Notes under the pieces: generated by a model
Database searches by the model: none
Seen by the model: only the letters and a program-made list of their open reading frames with translations
What the model was told of the DNA's origin: nothing
Part shown: piece by piece, positions 1 to 5,282 of the stretch
Layout of the letters: the number at the start of each line of letters is the position of its first letter
How positions within the stretch are numbered: the stretch's first letter is position 1
Origin: UBA12158 sp035562735
GTDB taxonomy: Bacteria; Patescibacteriota; Microgenomatia; UBA12405
Length of the DNA stretch: 19,097 nucleotides
NCBI GenBank assembly: GCA_035562735.1
Contig: DATMWB010000036.1
Location: forward strand, 1 to 19,097
Direction: 5' to 3'
Translations under genes and position numbers: made by a program

Positions 1-744
1 CCCAAAACTAAGGATGAAATTGAAGCAATTGCCAAGGAGATGGATATTTCTGCAGAAAAGCTAACAGAAAAAGTCGAGTATTTGCACGAATTCAATCCTA
101 TGATGGGTCATCGTGGCTGTCGTCTGGGTGTTACCTTCCCAGAGATTTTTGAGATGCAAGTCGAGGCAATTGCTGAAGCTGCCTGTGAATTAATTAAAGA
201 AGGCGAATCTATTGTTCCAGAAATTATGATTCCCTTAGTTGGCGAATTCAATGAACTCAAATGGCTAAAAGATCGTTTAGTTCCGGTCATCGAAGCTACC
301 ATCAAAAAACACGGAGTTAAAATGGTCTATGAAATTGGAACAATGATTGAAATTCCTCGTGCCGCTCTGACCGCCGATGTTATTGCCACCGAAGCTGATT
401 TTTTCTCCTTTGGTACCAATGATTTAACCCAAATGACCTATGGTTTTTCCAGAGATGATGCAGGTAAATTCTTAAAAGATTATTTAGATAAAAAAATCCT
501 TCCCGAAGATCCATTTAAAAGTCTTGACACTGTTGGAGTTGGTAGGTTGATGAAAATGTCTGTTGACCTTGGTCGCTCTACCAAAAAGCATCTTCACATT
601 GGTATCTGTGGAGAACAGGGTGGTGATCCAGCGACTATCAAATTTTGCCATGAAATAGGCCTGAATTATGTCTCCTGTAGTCCTTATCGCGTCCCCATCG
701 CCCGTCTTGCTGCCGCTCAAGCTGCAATTGAAAGTGAAAAATAG
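1..744 (+). CDS. ppdK: Pyruvate, phosphate dikinase, C-terminal part (5' end off the window)
   Basis: The reading frame is open from base 1, so the gene begins upstream; about 247 C-terminal codons are visible, ending at TAG 742-744. PPDK interconverts pyruvate + ATP + Pi and PEP + AMP + PPi in the cytosol. The visible part is the C-terminal PEP/pyruvate-binding TIM barrel. It contains GHRGCRLG (about 115-138), the MIEIPRA Mg-binding strand, SFGTNDLTQMTYGFSRDD, and HIGICGEQGGDP, whose Cys (codon 607-609) matches the catalytic Cys of the family. The ending CSPYRVPIARLAAAQAAI is typical of PPDK. GHRGCRLG and the FSRDDAGKFL segment favour PPDK over PEP synthase. A strong hairpin terminator follows within 10 nt, so this is the last gene of its unit. 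Reversible PPi-linked pyruvate metabolism suits a fermentative reduced genome (inference). Confidence 0.96.
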   Translation, partial: PKTKDEIEAIAKEMDISAEKLTEKVEYLHEFNPMMGHRGCRLGVTFPEIFEMQVEAIAEAACELIKEGESIVPEIMIPLVGEFNELKWLKDRLVPVIEATIKKHGVKMVYEIGTMIEIPRAALTADVIATEADFFSFGTNDLTQMTYGFSRDDAGKFLKDYLDKKILPEDPFKSLDTVGVGRLMKMSVDLGRSTKKHLHIGICGEQGGDPATIKFCHEIGLNYVSCSPYRVPIARLAAAQAAIESEK

Positions 745-753
745 TAAAAAACT

Positions 754-784
754 AAAAGCTCCCGATTTCTCGGGAGCTTTTTTT
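754..784 (+). terminator. Rho-independent terminator of ppdK
   Basis: A 12-bp perfect stem (754-765 with 770-781, core AGCTCCCGA/TCGGGAGCT) has a 4-nt loop and runs into a T tract. It sits 9 nt after the ppdK stop. The A run on the left arm could also make it work for the minus-strand gene ending at 798. Confidence 0.93.
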
Positions 785-797
785 GTTAAAGATTTTT

Positions 798-971
798 TTA
801 ATTAATTTTTCTTTTTTCGGGAATATCAGCCAAAGCTTTACCTAAAATTATTCCCGTATTCCACAATTCTTCGGCGGCTTTTGCTGCCAACCTAACAAAC
901 GCTTTATCACTTTGTTTACCTTTTTCAAAGGTGGCTCTAATATCAAAGCCATTATTATTTTTTTCAGTCAT
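798..971 (-). CDS. Small hypothetical protein, 57 aa
   Basis: Not recognised. The ORF can be extended upstream to 1052, but that extension reads through the 17-bp inverted repeat and AT-rich leader, so ATG 969-971 is the better start (MTEKNNNGFDIR). The product is soluble and charged, with an Ala-rich helix (FVRLAAKAAEELW, about residues 26-38) and no Cys or membrane segment. Its first ~20 bases closely match the start of the plus-strand gene at 1758 (both encode MTEK plus Asn/Thr). No clear Shine-Dalgarno site is visible. It ends convergently with ppdK, just after that gene's terminator. Coding status is plausible but not proven; a conserved homologue would settle it. Confidence 0.5.
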   Translation of the reverse strand: MTEKNNNGFDIRATFEKGKQSDKAFVRLAAKAAEELWNTGIILGKALADIPEKRKIN

Positions 972-1025
972 ATGTATTAATTTAAGTCGCAAGAAATTTG
1001 AGAAATATTCATTTTGAAATAAAAA

Positions 1026-1042
1026 AACAACCCACTCACAAA
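1026..1042. repeat. Left arm of 17-bp perfect inverted repeat
   Basis: AACAACCCACTCACAAA here is the exact reverse complement of 1609-1625. The two arms bound a 600-bp segment holding only the secreted-protein gene and its terminator. Similarity continues weakly inward as T-rich sequence. No convincing target-site duplication is seen outside the arms; the flanks are A-rich. Confidence 0.85.
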
Positions 1043-1049
1043 TAAAAAA

Positions 1050-1108
1050 CAAAAAAACCTTCTTCCCCTCCAGGAGAAAAAATTTCTCCTCCTGGAGGTA
1101 AAAGGTTT
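1050..1108 (-). terminator. Intrinsic terminator of the secreted-protein gene
   Basis: Read on the minus strand, an outer AAACCTT/AAGGTTT pairing encloses CCTCCAGGA/TCCTGGAGG (1067-1075 with 1090-1098) and an inner GGAGAAA/TTTCTCC alternative. It is followed by a run of seven T, then GTTTTTT. It begins about 10 nt after the stop at 1118. Confidence 0.85.
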
Positions 1109-1117
1109 GGGAAAGTA

Positions 1118-1525
1118 TTACTTGACGTCAGTAGCATCAATCCAACAAACTGTCGGATAATCAGAACTGAAGGTTTCACCAGTTAAAGGATTAGTATTAA
1201 CAAGTCCTAAAACTGAAACACGAAGGTAACCAAATCTAGTATAATCGCCATATTCATTAGCGACAATTGTCATTGATGTTCCCTCGATGGCTTGGCCATA
1301 TGAATATTGAGCAACACAGTTCTCAACTCGATCAAAATTTGTTGAAGTAGCATCTTCACCATCTGGGCATTGCCAACATTCTGCGCCGGTCGTAGACGTA
1401 ACAACTTGTCCGTTTTTGAAACCTGCCGTGGTAAATATTCCGGCAACAGCTGAAGTGCAACTACATGCAGTGCTAATAAAAAACATTACTACCAAAACAA
1501 TTAAAATTAATGGCTTCTTTGACAT
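1118..1525 (-). CDS. Secreted or lipid-anchored Cys-containing protein, 135 aa
   Basis: No family recognised. The N-terminus is a clear export signal: MSKK, then a hydrophobic core (about residues 5-19) leading into STACSC. This may be a poor lipobox (Cys21 or Cys23) or an ordinary signal peptide. The mature part is Thr/Ser/Gly-rich, with an AECWQCPDGEDAT segment (Cys50, Cys53) and Cys69 and Cys127 that could form disulfides. The start is well supported: AGAGGAG lies 7 nt before ATG. The gene looks somewhat richer in G+C than its surroundings and is the only gene between the 17-bp inverted repeats, with its own terminator. It therefore looks like a self-contained cassette, perhaps acquired. 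A surface or adhesion role is only a guess. Confidence 0.75.
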   Translation of the reverse strand: MSKKPLILIVLVVMFFISTACSCTSAVAGIFTTAGFKNGQVVTSTTGAECWQCPDGEDATSTNFDRVENCVAQYSYGQAIEGTSMTIVANEYGDYTRFGYLRVSVLGLVNTNPLTGETFSSDYPTVCWIDATDVK

Positions 1526-1532
1526 CGTTAAT

Positions 1533-1539
1533 CTCCTCT
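1533..1539 (-). promoter_or_regulatory. Strong Shine-Dalgarno site for the 1118-1525 gene
   Basis: AGAGGAG on the minus strand, 7 nt before the ATG at 1525. It fixes this start and shows the organism does use SD-led initiation for some genes. Confidence 0.85.
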
Positions 1540-1550
1540 GATCATATAAG

Positions 1551-1602
1551 TTTGATGGGATTTTTGAAATATATTTTATATATTACAATTCATCCCATCA
1601 AA
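1551..1602. repeat. 10-bp inverted repeat upstream of the secreted-protein gene
   Basis: TTTGATGGGA (1551-1560) and TCCCATCAAA (1593-1602) are perfect reverse complements about 32 nt apart, with very AT-rich sequence between them. The right arm is also part of a small hairpin, CCCAT-CAA-ATGGG. The position, just upstream of the SD of the minus-strand gene, suits an operator or the nested end structure of the IR-bounded segment. Confidence 0.6.
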
Positions 1603-1608
1603 TGGGTT

Positions 1609-1625
1609 TTTGTGAGTGGGTTGTT
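1609..1625. repeat. Right arm of 17-bp perfect inverted repeat
   Basis: TTTGTGAGTGGGTTGTT, the exact reverse complement of 1026-1042. It is the right boundary of the 600-bp segment. Confidence 0.85.
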
Positions 1626-1634
1626 AAAGAACAT

Positions 1635-1684
1635 TGTTTGAAAAATATTATGAATTTCGCAATTGAAATTCTATTATTCAAACA
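1635..1684. repeat. Long imperfect palindrome in AT-rich intergenic DNA
   Basis: TGTTTGAA (1635-1642) pairs with TTCAAACA (1677-1684). AATTTC pairs with GAAATT around the GCAATT loop, and the intervening bases pair only partly. It lies between the right inverted-repeat arm and the promoter of the 1758 gene. It lacks a GC-rich stem and T tail, so it is not a typical terminator. It may be regulatory, or the remnant of a palindromic element. Confidence 0.5.
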
Positions 1685-1711
1685 CAAATATTATCCCATA
1701 ATATTAAGAAT

Positions 1712-1752
1712 TTGTCAATATAGTAGAAATATAGGATACTTTATGCTACAAT
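1712..1752 (+). promoter_or_regulatory. Putative promoter of the 1758 gene, possibly leaderless
   Basis: An extended -10 box, TGC-TACAAT (1744-1752), ends only 5 nt before ATG 1758, so transcription would start at or next to the A of the ATG. An alternative pair is TTGTCA (1712-1717), 17 nt, GATACT (1735-1740), which would give a leader of about 10 nt. Both fit a start at 1758 rather than at the in-frame ATG 1743. Confidence 0.5.
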
Positions 1753-1757
1753 TTACC

Positions 1758-2033
1758 ATGACCGAAAAAACTAATACATTAACTGCTTCAAACTTTAGAT
1801 TCATAAAGGCTGGAGACAATAATTTGCATTTCTCTATAAAAACCACCGGAGACAGAGTTGTTGATAGTTATTGTCGCGAATGCCCCATTGTAAGAGTCTG
1901 TTTTGGTGAAAAGGGAAACAAAAACGGTAGTGTTAGAGTTGATCTTGACACCCCTATAGTTCGTAACTTATCAAGTGAAGATGCTCAAAATGTTCCTTGT
2001 GGCGCTGGAATTGAAATAATTAAAAGAAGATAA
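1758..2033 (+). CDS. Small Cys-rich hypothetical protein, 91 aa
   Basis: Not recognised. From ATG 1758 the protein is MTEKTNTLTASNF... and carries four Cys: C39, C42, C48 (CRECPIVRVC) and C81 (VPCGAG). This could be a zinc or iron-sulfur site, but the spacing matches no family I can name. No membrane segment is present. The frame is open upstream to 1602 and has an ATG at 1743, but the upstream part reads through the inverted repeat and palindrome and looks non-coding; the -10 box at 1747-1752 supports 1758. It converges on the minus-strand gene at 2041-2262 with a 7-nt gap and no visible terminator. The start resembles that of the 57-aa ORF at 971. Confidence 0.6.
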   Translation: MTEKTNTLTASNFRFIKAGDNNLHFSIKTTGDRVVDSYCRECPIVRVCFGEKGNKNGSVRVDLDTPIVRNLSSEDAQNVPCGAGIEIIKRR

Positions 2034-2040
2034 TATAACC

Positions 2041-2262
2041 CTATCTGCAGACCCTTCTACCCAACGTAACTATCTCGTGAAAGGGACACCCATTTCGACA
2101 CTCTGGTAAAGTTGCCGGTCCACCATTTTCTCTTGGTCTTTCATGACAATCTCCACTTATATTTAATCTCAATGTATCTGCCGCCAACCCTATATCCAAC
2201 AAATCTTGCGCTGATGTAATTTGTTTTCCAGCAATCTGGCATCTTTCAATCTTTTTTGTCAT
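2041..2262 (-). CDS. Small Cys-rich hypothetical protein, 73 aa
   Basis: Not recognised. It starts at ATG 2260-2262 (MTKKIERC) and has five Cys: C8, C39 (GDCHERPRENGG), C55 and C59 (ECRNGCPF) and C72. A metal-binding role is possible but unproven. It is soluble with no signal peptide. No Shine-Dalgarno site precedes the start; the upstream DNA is very AT-rich and shared divergently with the tRNA-Cys promoter. It is tail-to-tail with the other Cys-rich small protein (1758-2033). Both could belong to a small accessory module, though nothing visible links them functionally. Confidence 0.55.
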   Translation of the reverse strand: MTKKIERCQIAGKQITSAQDLLDIGLAADTLRLNISGDCHERPRENGGPATLPECRNGCPFHEIVTLGRRVCR

Positions 2263-2291
2263 TTTTTGTATTCAGTAAATAATAAATAATT

Positions 2292-2300
2292 TGTTAAAAT
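2292..2300 (+). promoter_or_regulatory. Extended -10 of the tRNA-Cys gene
   Basis: TGT-TAAAAT, an extended -10 box, ends 15 nt before the mature tRNA 5' end. No good -35 is seen at the normal distance. Confidence 0.45.
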
Positions 2301-2315
2301 AGGTCTACTAGCGCT

Positions 2316-2386
2316 GACCCGGTAGTAAAGCGGTTATACAGAGGTCTGCAAAACCTTTCAGGTGGGTTCGACTCCCACCCGGGTCT
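2316..2386 (+). tRNA. tRNA-Cys (anticodon GCA)
   Basis: This is a 71-nt cloverleaf. The acceptor stem is GACCCGG/CCGGGTC (7 bp, perfect). The D arm contains AAGCGGT as in other tRNA-Cys genes. The anticodon stem is GAGGT/ACCTT with loop CTGCAAA (anticodon GCA), and the T arm is GTGGG-TTCGACT-CCCAC. The discriminator base is T73, the known tRNA-Cys identity base. CCA is not encoded (CAT follows), so CCA must be added after transcription. The minus-strand gene ending at 2389 stops 2 nt beyond the tRNA. Confidence 0.97.
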
Positions 2387-2388
2387 CA

Positions 2389-2649
2389 TTATATTTCAAT
2401 ATTTTCTCTAATTTTTATCGATGAAAAATCTATTTGATATCCCAGTTTTTCTTCCCTAAGTTTTAAATAATTATCTCCAAACTTTGTATATGGATACCCC
2501 TCCTGCGTATAAGCCAACCTTGTCCCGCAATGTTCACACTTCTCAAAAGTAACAGGTCTTTTTCTTACAATCGGCAATTTACAACAATCTGTTTTTGTTG
2601 CTCCTGTCAACCTTTCTTCTTTAAGTCTCCAATGTCGCGCTATTTCCAT
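2389..2649 (-). CDS. Small putative zinc-binding protein, 86 aa
   Basis: The N-terminal MEIARHWRLKEERL, followed by Cys pairs (C22-C23 in TDCCKLP, and C38/C41 in KCEHCG), resembles the short helix plus rubredoxin-like zinc ribbon of DUF35_N proteins. The first pair is adjacent CC rather than CxxC, so assignment to that family is tentative. The C-terminal half (about 45-86) is charged and ends IRENIEI, with no membrane segment. It is the third gene of the sigma-factor operon: its ATG is 1 nt after the stop of the membrane protein gene, which suggests translational coupling. A role as a small regulator or accessory protein is inference only. Confidence 0.65.
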   Translation of the reverse strand: MEIARHWRLKEERLTGATKTDCCKLPIVRKRPVTFEKCEHCGTRLAYTQEGYPYTKFGDNYLKLREEKLGYQIDFSSIKIRENIEI

Positions 2650-2650
2650 T

Positions 2651-2992
2651 TTACTTACTAAAAAAAACTTTTATGGTCCAATACCCAAGATAAAATAATA
2701 CCAATCCTTGAACAAAAATTGCCAGTTTAAAAACTTCACCAGTAATTATTATCAGGCTCTGATAACGAATTAAATCGTAAATAATTCTCAGTCCAACATA
2801 AAGGGCAAGGGGACTAAAAGCTGTCAAAAAAATCAATAAAATCTGTGATTTATCGCGACTTTCCTTTAAATTTTTTATAGTTAAATATGGTTCTCTCATC
2901 AACTCGTACCAATTTCTTCCCAAAAAATACCCCTGCCTAATTCCTATCAGAGTTCCTAACTTGAACAAATTCTTTGCTCTTTTTTTTATCAT
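2651..2992 (-). CDS. Two-TM membrane protein, possible anti-sigma partner
   Basis: No family recognised. A basic N-terminal region of about 50 residues precedes two hydrophobic segments (about 51-73 and 86-110), ending in KVFFSK. With the start at ATG 2992 the gene overlaps the sigma-factor gene by 56 nt. An internal ATG at 2899 (residue 32) would remove the overlap but has no better SD; CTGGAAC just before 2992 gives weak support to the longer form. It lies immediately after an ECF-like sigma factor, in the place where membrane anti-sigma factors usually sit. It shows no recognisable anti-sigma or zinc-finger (HxxxCxxC) domain, so that role is only positional inference. Confidence 0.7.
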   Translation of the reverse strand: MIKKRAKNLFKLGTLIGIRQGYFLGRNWYELMREPYLTIKNLKESRDKSQILLIFLTAFSPLALYVGLRIIYDLIRYQSLIIITGEVFKLAIFVQGLVLFYLGYWTIKVFFSK

Positions 2993-3473
2993 AGTTCCAG
3001 AGAGTTTGGAATTGTTTTCTAGCTCTTATTAGTCTTGATTCTACCGCCTTAATACTTAGTTTCATTACTGTAGCAATCTGACTACTTTTCCAATCCTCTA
3101 TATACTTAAGTCGCAGAATTTTCCCATAGTCTGCTCTTAATTCTTTCATTGTCCTACTTATTTCTTTTTTTAATTCTTCTTTTAAAACATCTCTTTCTGG
3201 AGTGACCGCATCTTCAACTATTTCTTCGAGCTTTGGATTGACTGAAAATAAAATTGTTTTTAATTTTTTCTTCCGATAATAATCGGTAATTTTGTGTTTA
3301 GCGATGCTACAGATAAACGAAAACTCACTGCATTTACCATTAAAATTAGGCATGGCGTTATATGCTGCCATTAAAATGTCTTGGGTCAATTCTTCAACCA
3401 CCCCCTCATCAGCAATCTTCTGTCTGACAAAGCCAGCAATACTTTTCTGATATTTTTCCACCAATACTTCCAT
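2937..3473 (-). CDS. RNA polymerase sigma factor, ECF / sigma-70 family
   Basis: At 178 aa this is the usual ECF size. Region 2 covers about residues 4-71, with VEELTQDILMAAYNAMPNF and the -10-recognition/core-binding helix FSFICSIAKHKITDYYRKKK. A short acidic linker (80-100) leads to region 4 (about 104-157), with a helix-turn-helix at WKSSQIATVMKLSIKAVESR followed by RARKQF. It would direct RNA polymerase to an alternative promoter set. It heads a minus-strand operon with a 2-TM protein and a small Cys-pair protein, and is divergent from the transketolase operon across 83 nt. TGG-TAAAGT about 10 nt before its ATG could be an extended -10, giving a very short leader. The C-terminal tail after 157 is basic. 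Confidence 0.92.
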   Translation of the reverse strand: MEVLVEKYQKSIAGFVRQKIADEGVVEELTQDILMAAYNAMPNFNGKCSEFSFICSIAKHKITDYYRKKKLKTILFSVNPKLEEIVEDAVTPERDVLKEELKKEISRTMKELRADYGKILRLKYIEDWKSSQIATVMKLSIKAVESRLIRARKQFQTLWNYDKKKSKEFVQVRNSDRN

Positions 3474-3544
3474 GTGTACCGCTACTTTACCATATTTTAG
3501 ATTATTAGGTTAAAAAAAAGATGGGTTTTTAAAAATTTTTAGCT

Positions 3545-3550
3545 TATACT
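3545..3550 (+). promoter_or_regulatory. -10 box of the transketolase operon, leaderless-type
   Basis: TATACT ends 6 nt before ATG 3557, so the expected transcription start coincides with the start codon. No Shine-Dalgarno sequence and no convincing -35 are present. The same TATACT-N6-ATG arrangement recurs at 18342-18356. Confidence 0.55.
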
Positions 3551-3556
3551 TAAATT

Positions 3557-4357
3557 ATGATTTTGTTTCCTGCTAAAAAATCACATCCACTGCATCCTCT
3601 GGCACGATCGCTGCGCCTTGATATTTTAGAGATGATTAATCACGCAGGTTTCGGTCATATTGGCGGTTCTCTTTCATCTATCGACATTTTGATTTCACTT
3701 TATAATTCCAATCTCTTTAATTTTGAAAAAGATCATTTTATCCTCTCAGCTGGTCATCTTTGTCCAGCACTTTATGCTGTTTTAGCTCATAAAAATAAAT
3801 TTCCTCGTGAAAATCTTTTTACCTATGCCCAATTCGCTTCACAACTTCAAGGACACTCAAATCTTGATACTCCAGGAGTCGAATATGCTTCTGGTGCCTT
3901 AGGTCAAGGTTTGTCATATGCTTGTGGGCTTGCCTTGGGTGACAAGAATCACCATACTGTTTGCTTTACTACCGATGGAGAACACAATGAAGGTCAGGTT
4001 TGGGAGGCTATCGCCTTTGCCAACAAATATCATCAGGGAAATTTGATAAATATTGTCGACTATAATGGCTATCAACTTGGTGGATCGACCTCCGATATCA
4101 TGCCACTAGGTGAATTAGCTTCAAAATATCTTCATTTTGGCTGGACTGTTACCACTGTTGACGGACATAATTTTTATGAGTTAGAAAATGCACTCAAAAA
4201 AGCTCACTCATCATCAATATATCCGGCCTGTATTATCGCTAAAACTATCATAGGAAAGGGAGTTTCAATAATGGAAAACAACTATGAATATCATGATGTT
4301 AAAGAACTCCCTGAAGATATCTATTTAACTGCCAAAAATGAACTCCAAAGATATTGA
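3557..4357 (+). CDS. Transketolase, N-terminal (ThDP pyrophosphate-binding) subunit
   Basis: This is the N-terminal half of a split transketolase, 266 aa. With the next gene it would transfer two-carbon ketol units between sugar phosphates (non-oxidative pentose-phosphate pathway). Visible motifs are GHIGGSLSSIDIL (His34), SAGHLCPALYAVLA (His67), GHSNLDTPGVEYASGALGQGLS (His100), and the ThDP/Mg motif TDGEHNEGQVWEA...IVDYN (Asp140, Asn170). The motif has T-D-G in place of the common G-D-G. KTIIGKGV near residue 229 is also typical. The stop lies inside the downstream gene (20-nt overlap), as expected for co-translated subunits. It is first in a five-gene operon; the -10 box 6 nt upstream and the lack of an SD suggest leaderless expression. 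Confidence 0.95.
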   Translation: MILFPAKKSHPLHPLARSLRLDILEMINHAGFGHIGGSLSSIDILISLYNSNLFNFEKDHFILSAGHLCPALYAVLAHKNKFPRENLFTYAQFASQLQGHSNLDTPGVEYASGALGQGLSYACGLALGDKNHHTVCFTTDGEHNEGQVWEAIAFANKYHQGNLINIVDYNGYQLGGSTSDIMPLGELASKYLHFGWTVTTVDGHNFYELENALKKAHSSSIYPACIIAKTIIGKGVSIMENNYEYHDVKELPEDIYLTAKNELQRY

Positions 4358-5282
4358 AATAAAATCCATTAGACAAGCTTTTTCCAACACTCTCTTTGAT
4401 TTAGCCGTCAAAAATCCCAACATCTATATTGTTGATATAGGACTTCGACCCTCACTTTATTTAGACAAATTTTCTCTTAGATTCAAGAGTCGTTTTATTG
4501 AATGTGGAATCGCTGAATCGAATGCTGCCGCTATAGCCGCCGGATTAGCAGGCACTGGAAAAACGGTCTTTTTGACTTCCTTTGCCTGTTTTTCTCCAGC
4601 ACTAAATTGGGCTGTCATCAAACAATCTATCTGTTACAACCATAAAAATGTCAAAATTGTTGGCACTCACGCCGGTTTAATGAGTGGTGACCTTGGTGCC
4701 ACCCATCAGATGCTTGAGGATATAGCCCTTATGAGAAGCATGCCAAATATGGAAGTTTTTTGTCCAGTGGATGCCTTTGAAATGATAAAAATGCTTCCCG
4801 CAATTACCCATAGTCCTCATCCTGCCTATCTTCGCTTACCACGACCATCTTCTCCAGTTGTTTTCTCTCAAAAATTACCCTTTACTATTGGGAAATCTAA
4901 TCATTTAAAATCCGGCACCGATATCACTGTTTTGGGTTATGGTCCGATTTTAACTCAATTATTTTCCGACGATTTCAAAAAATATTCCTTGGATATAATA
5001 AACTGCTCATCAATAAAACCCTTAGATTCGGAGTTAATTTTAAAATCTATAAAAAAAACTGGACGATGTCTTGTCATTGAAGACCATCAAAAAAATGGGG
5101 GACTTGGGGATGCAGTTTCAAATTTAATATTATCTTCAGGTAAAAAATGCAAGTTTGTACACTTGGCTGTCAACGATTCATTTGGTCAGTCCTCAAAAAA
5201 TTATTTTGATCTGTATCATCATTATGGACTTTCACCTTTAGCTATTATTCAAGCAATAAAAAGTTTATTATCAAAATCATGA
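4338..5282 (+). CDS. Transketolase, C-terminal (pyrimidine-binding) subunit
   Basis: This is the C-terminal half of transketolase, 314 aa, carrying the Pyr domain (about 7-175) and the C-terminal domain (about 185-310). The catalytic Glu that activates ThDP is Glu60 in FIECGIAESNAAAIAAGLA. Other family features are GTHAGLMSGDLGATHQMLEDIALMR (His111, His123), CPVDAFEM, and AYLRLPRP with Arg166 expected to bind substrate phosphate. The late GGLGDAVSNLI segment also matches. Split transketolases (two ORFs) are well known in archaea and many bacteria. The start overlaps the N-subunit by 20 nt and the stop overlaps the aldolase start as ATGA, so the three genes are translationally coupled. Confidence 0.95.
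   Translation: MNSKDIEIKSIRQAFSNTLFDLAVKNPNIYIVDIGLRPSLYLDKFSLRFKSRFIECGIAESNAAAIAAGLAGTGKTVFLTSFACFSPALNWAVIKQSICYNHKNVKIVGTHAGLMSGDLGATHQMLEDIALMRSMPNMEVFCPVDAFEMIKMLPAITHSPHPAYLRLPRPSSPVVFSQKLPFTIGKSNHLKSGTDITVLGYGPILTQLFSDDFKKYSLDIINCSSIKPLDSELILKSIKKTGRCLVIEDHQKNGGLGDAVSNLILSSGKKCKFVHLAVNDSFGQSSKNYFDLYHHYGLSPLAIIQAIKSLLSKS

Noticed and set aside
972..1052. N-terminal extension of the 57-aa minus ORF
   Set aside because: It is encoded by AT-rich leader and the inverted-repeat arm; the shared CEWVV with the plus-strand ORF at 1602 comes from the repeat, not from protein homology.
1602..1757. Upstream extension of the Cys-rich plus-strand gene
   Set aside because: It reads through the repeat arm and the long palindrome, and a -10 box lies just before ATG 1758.
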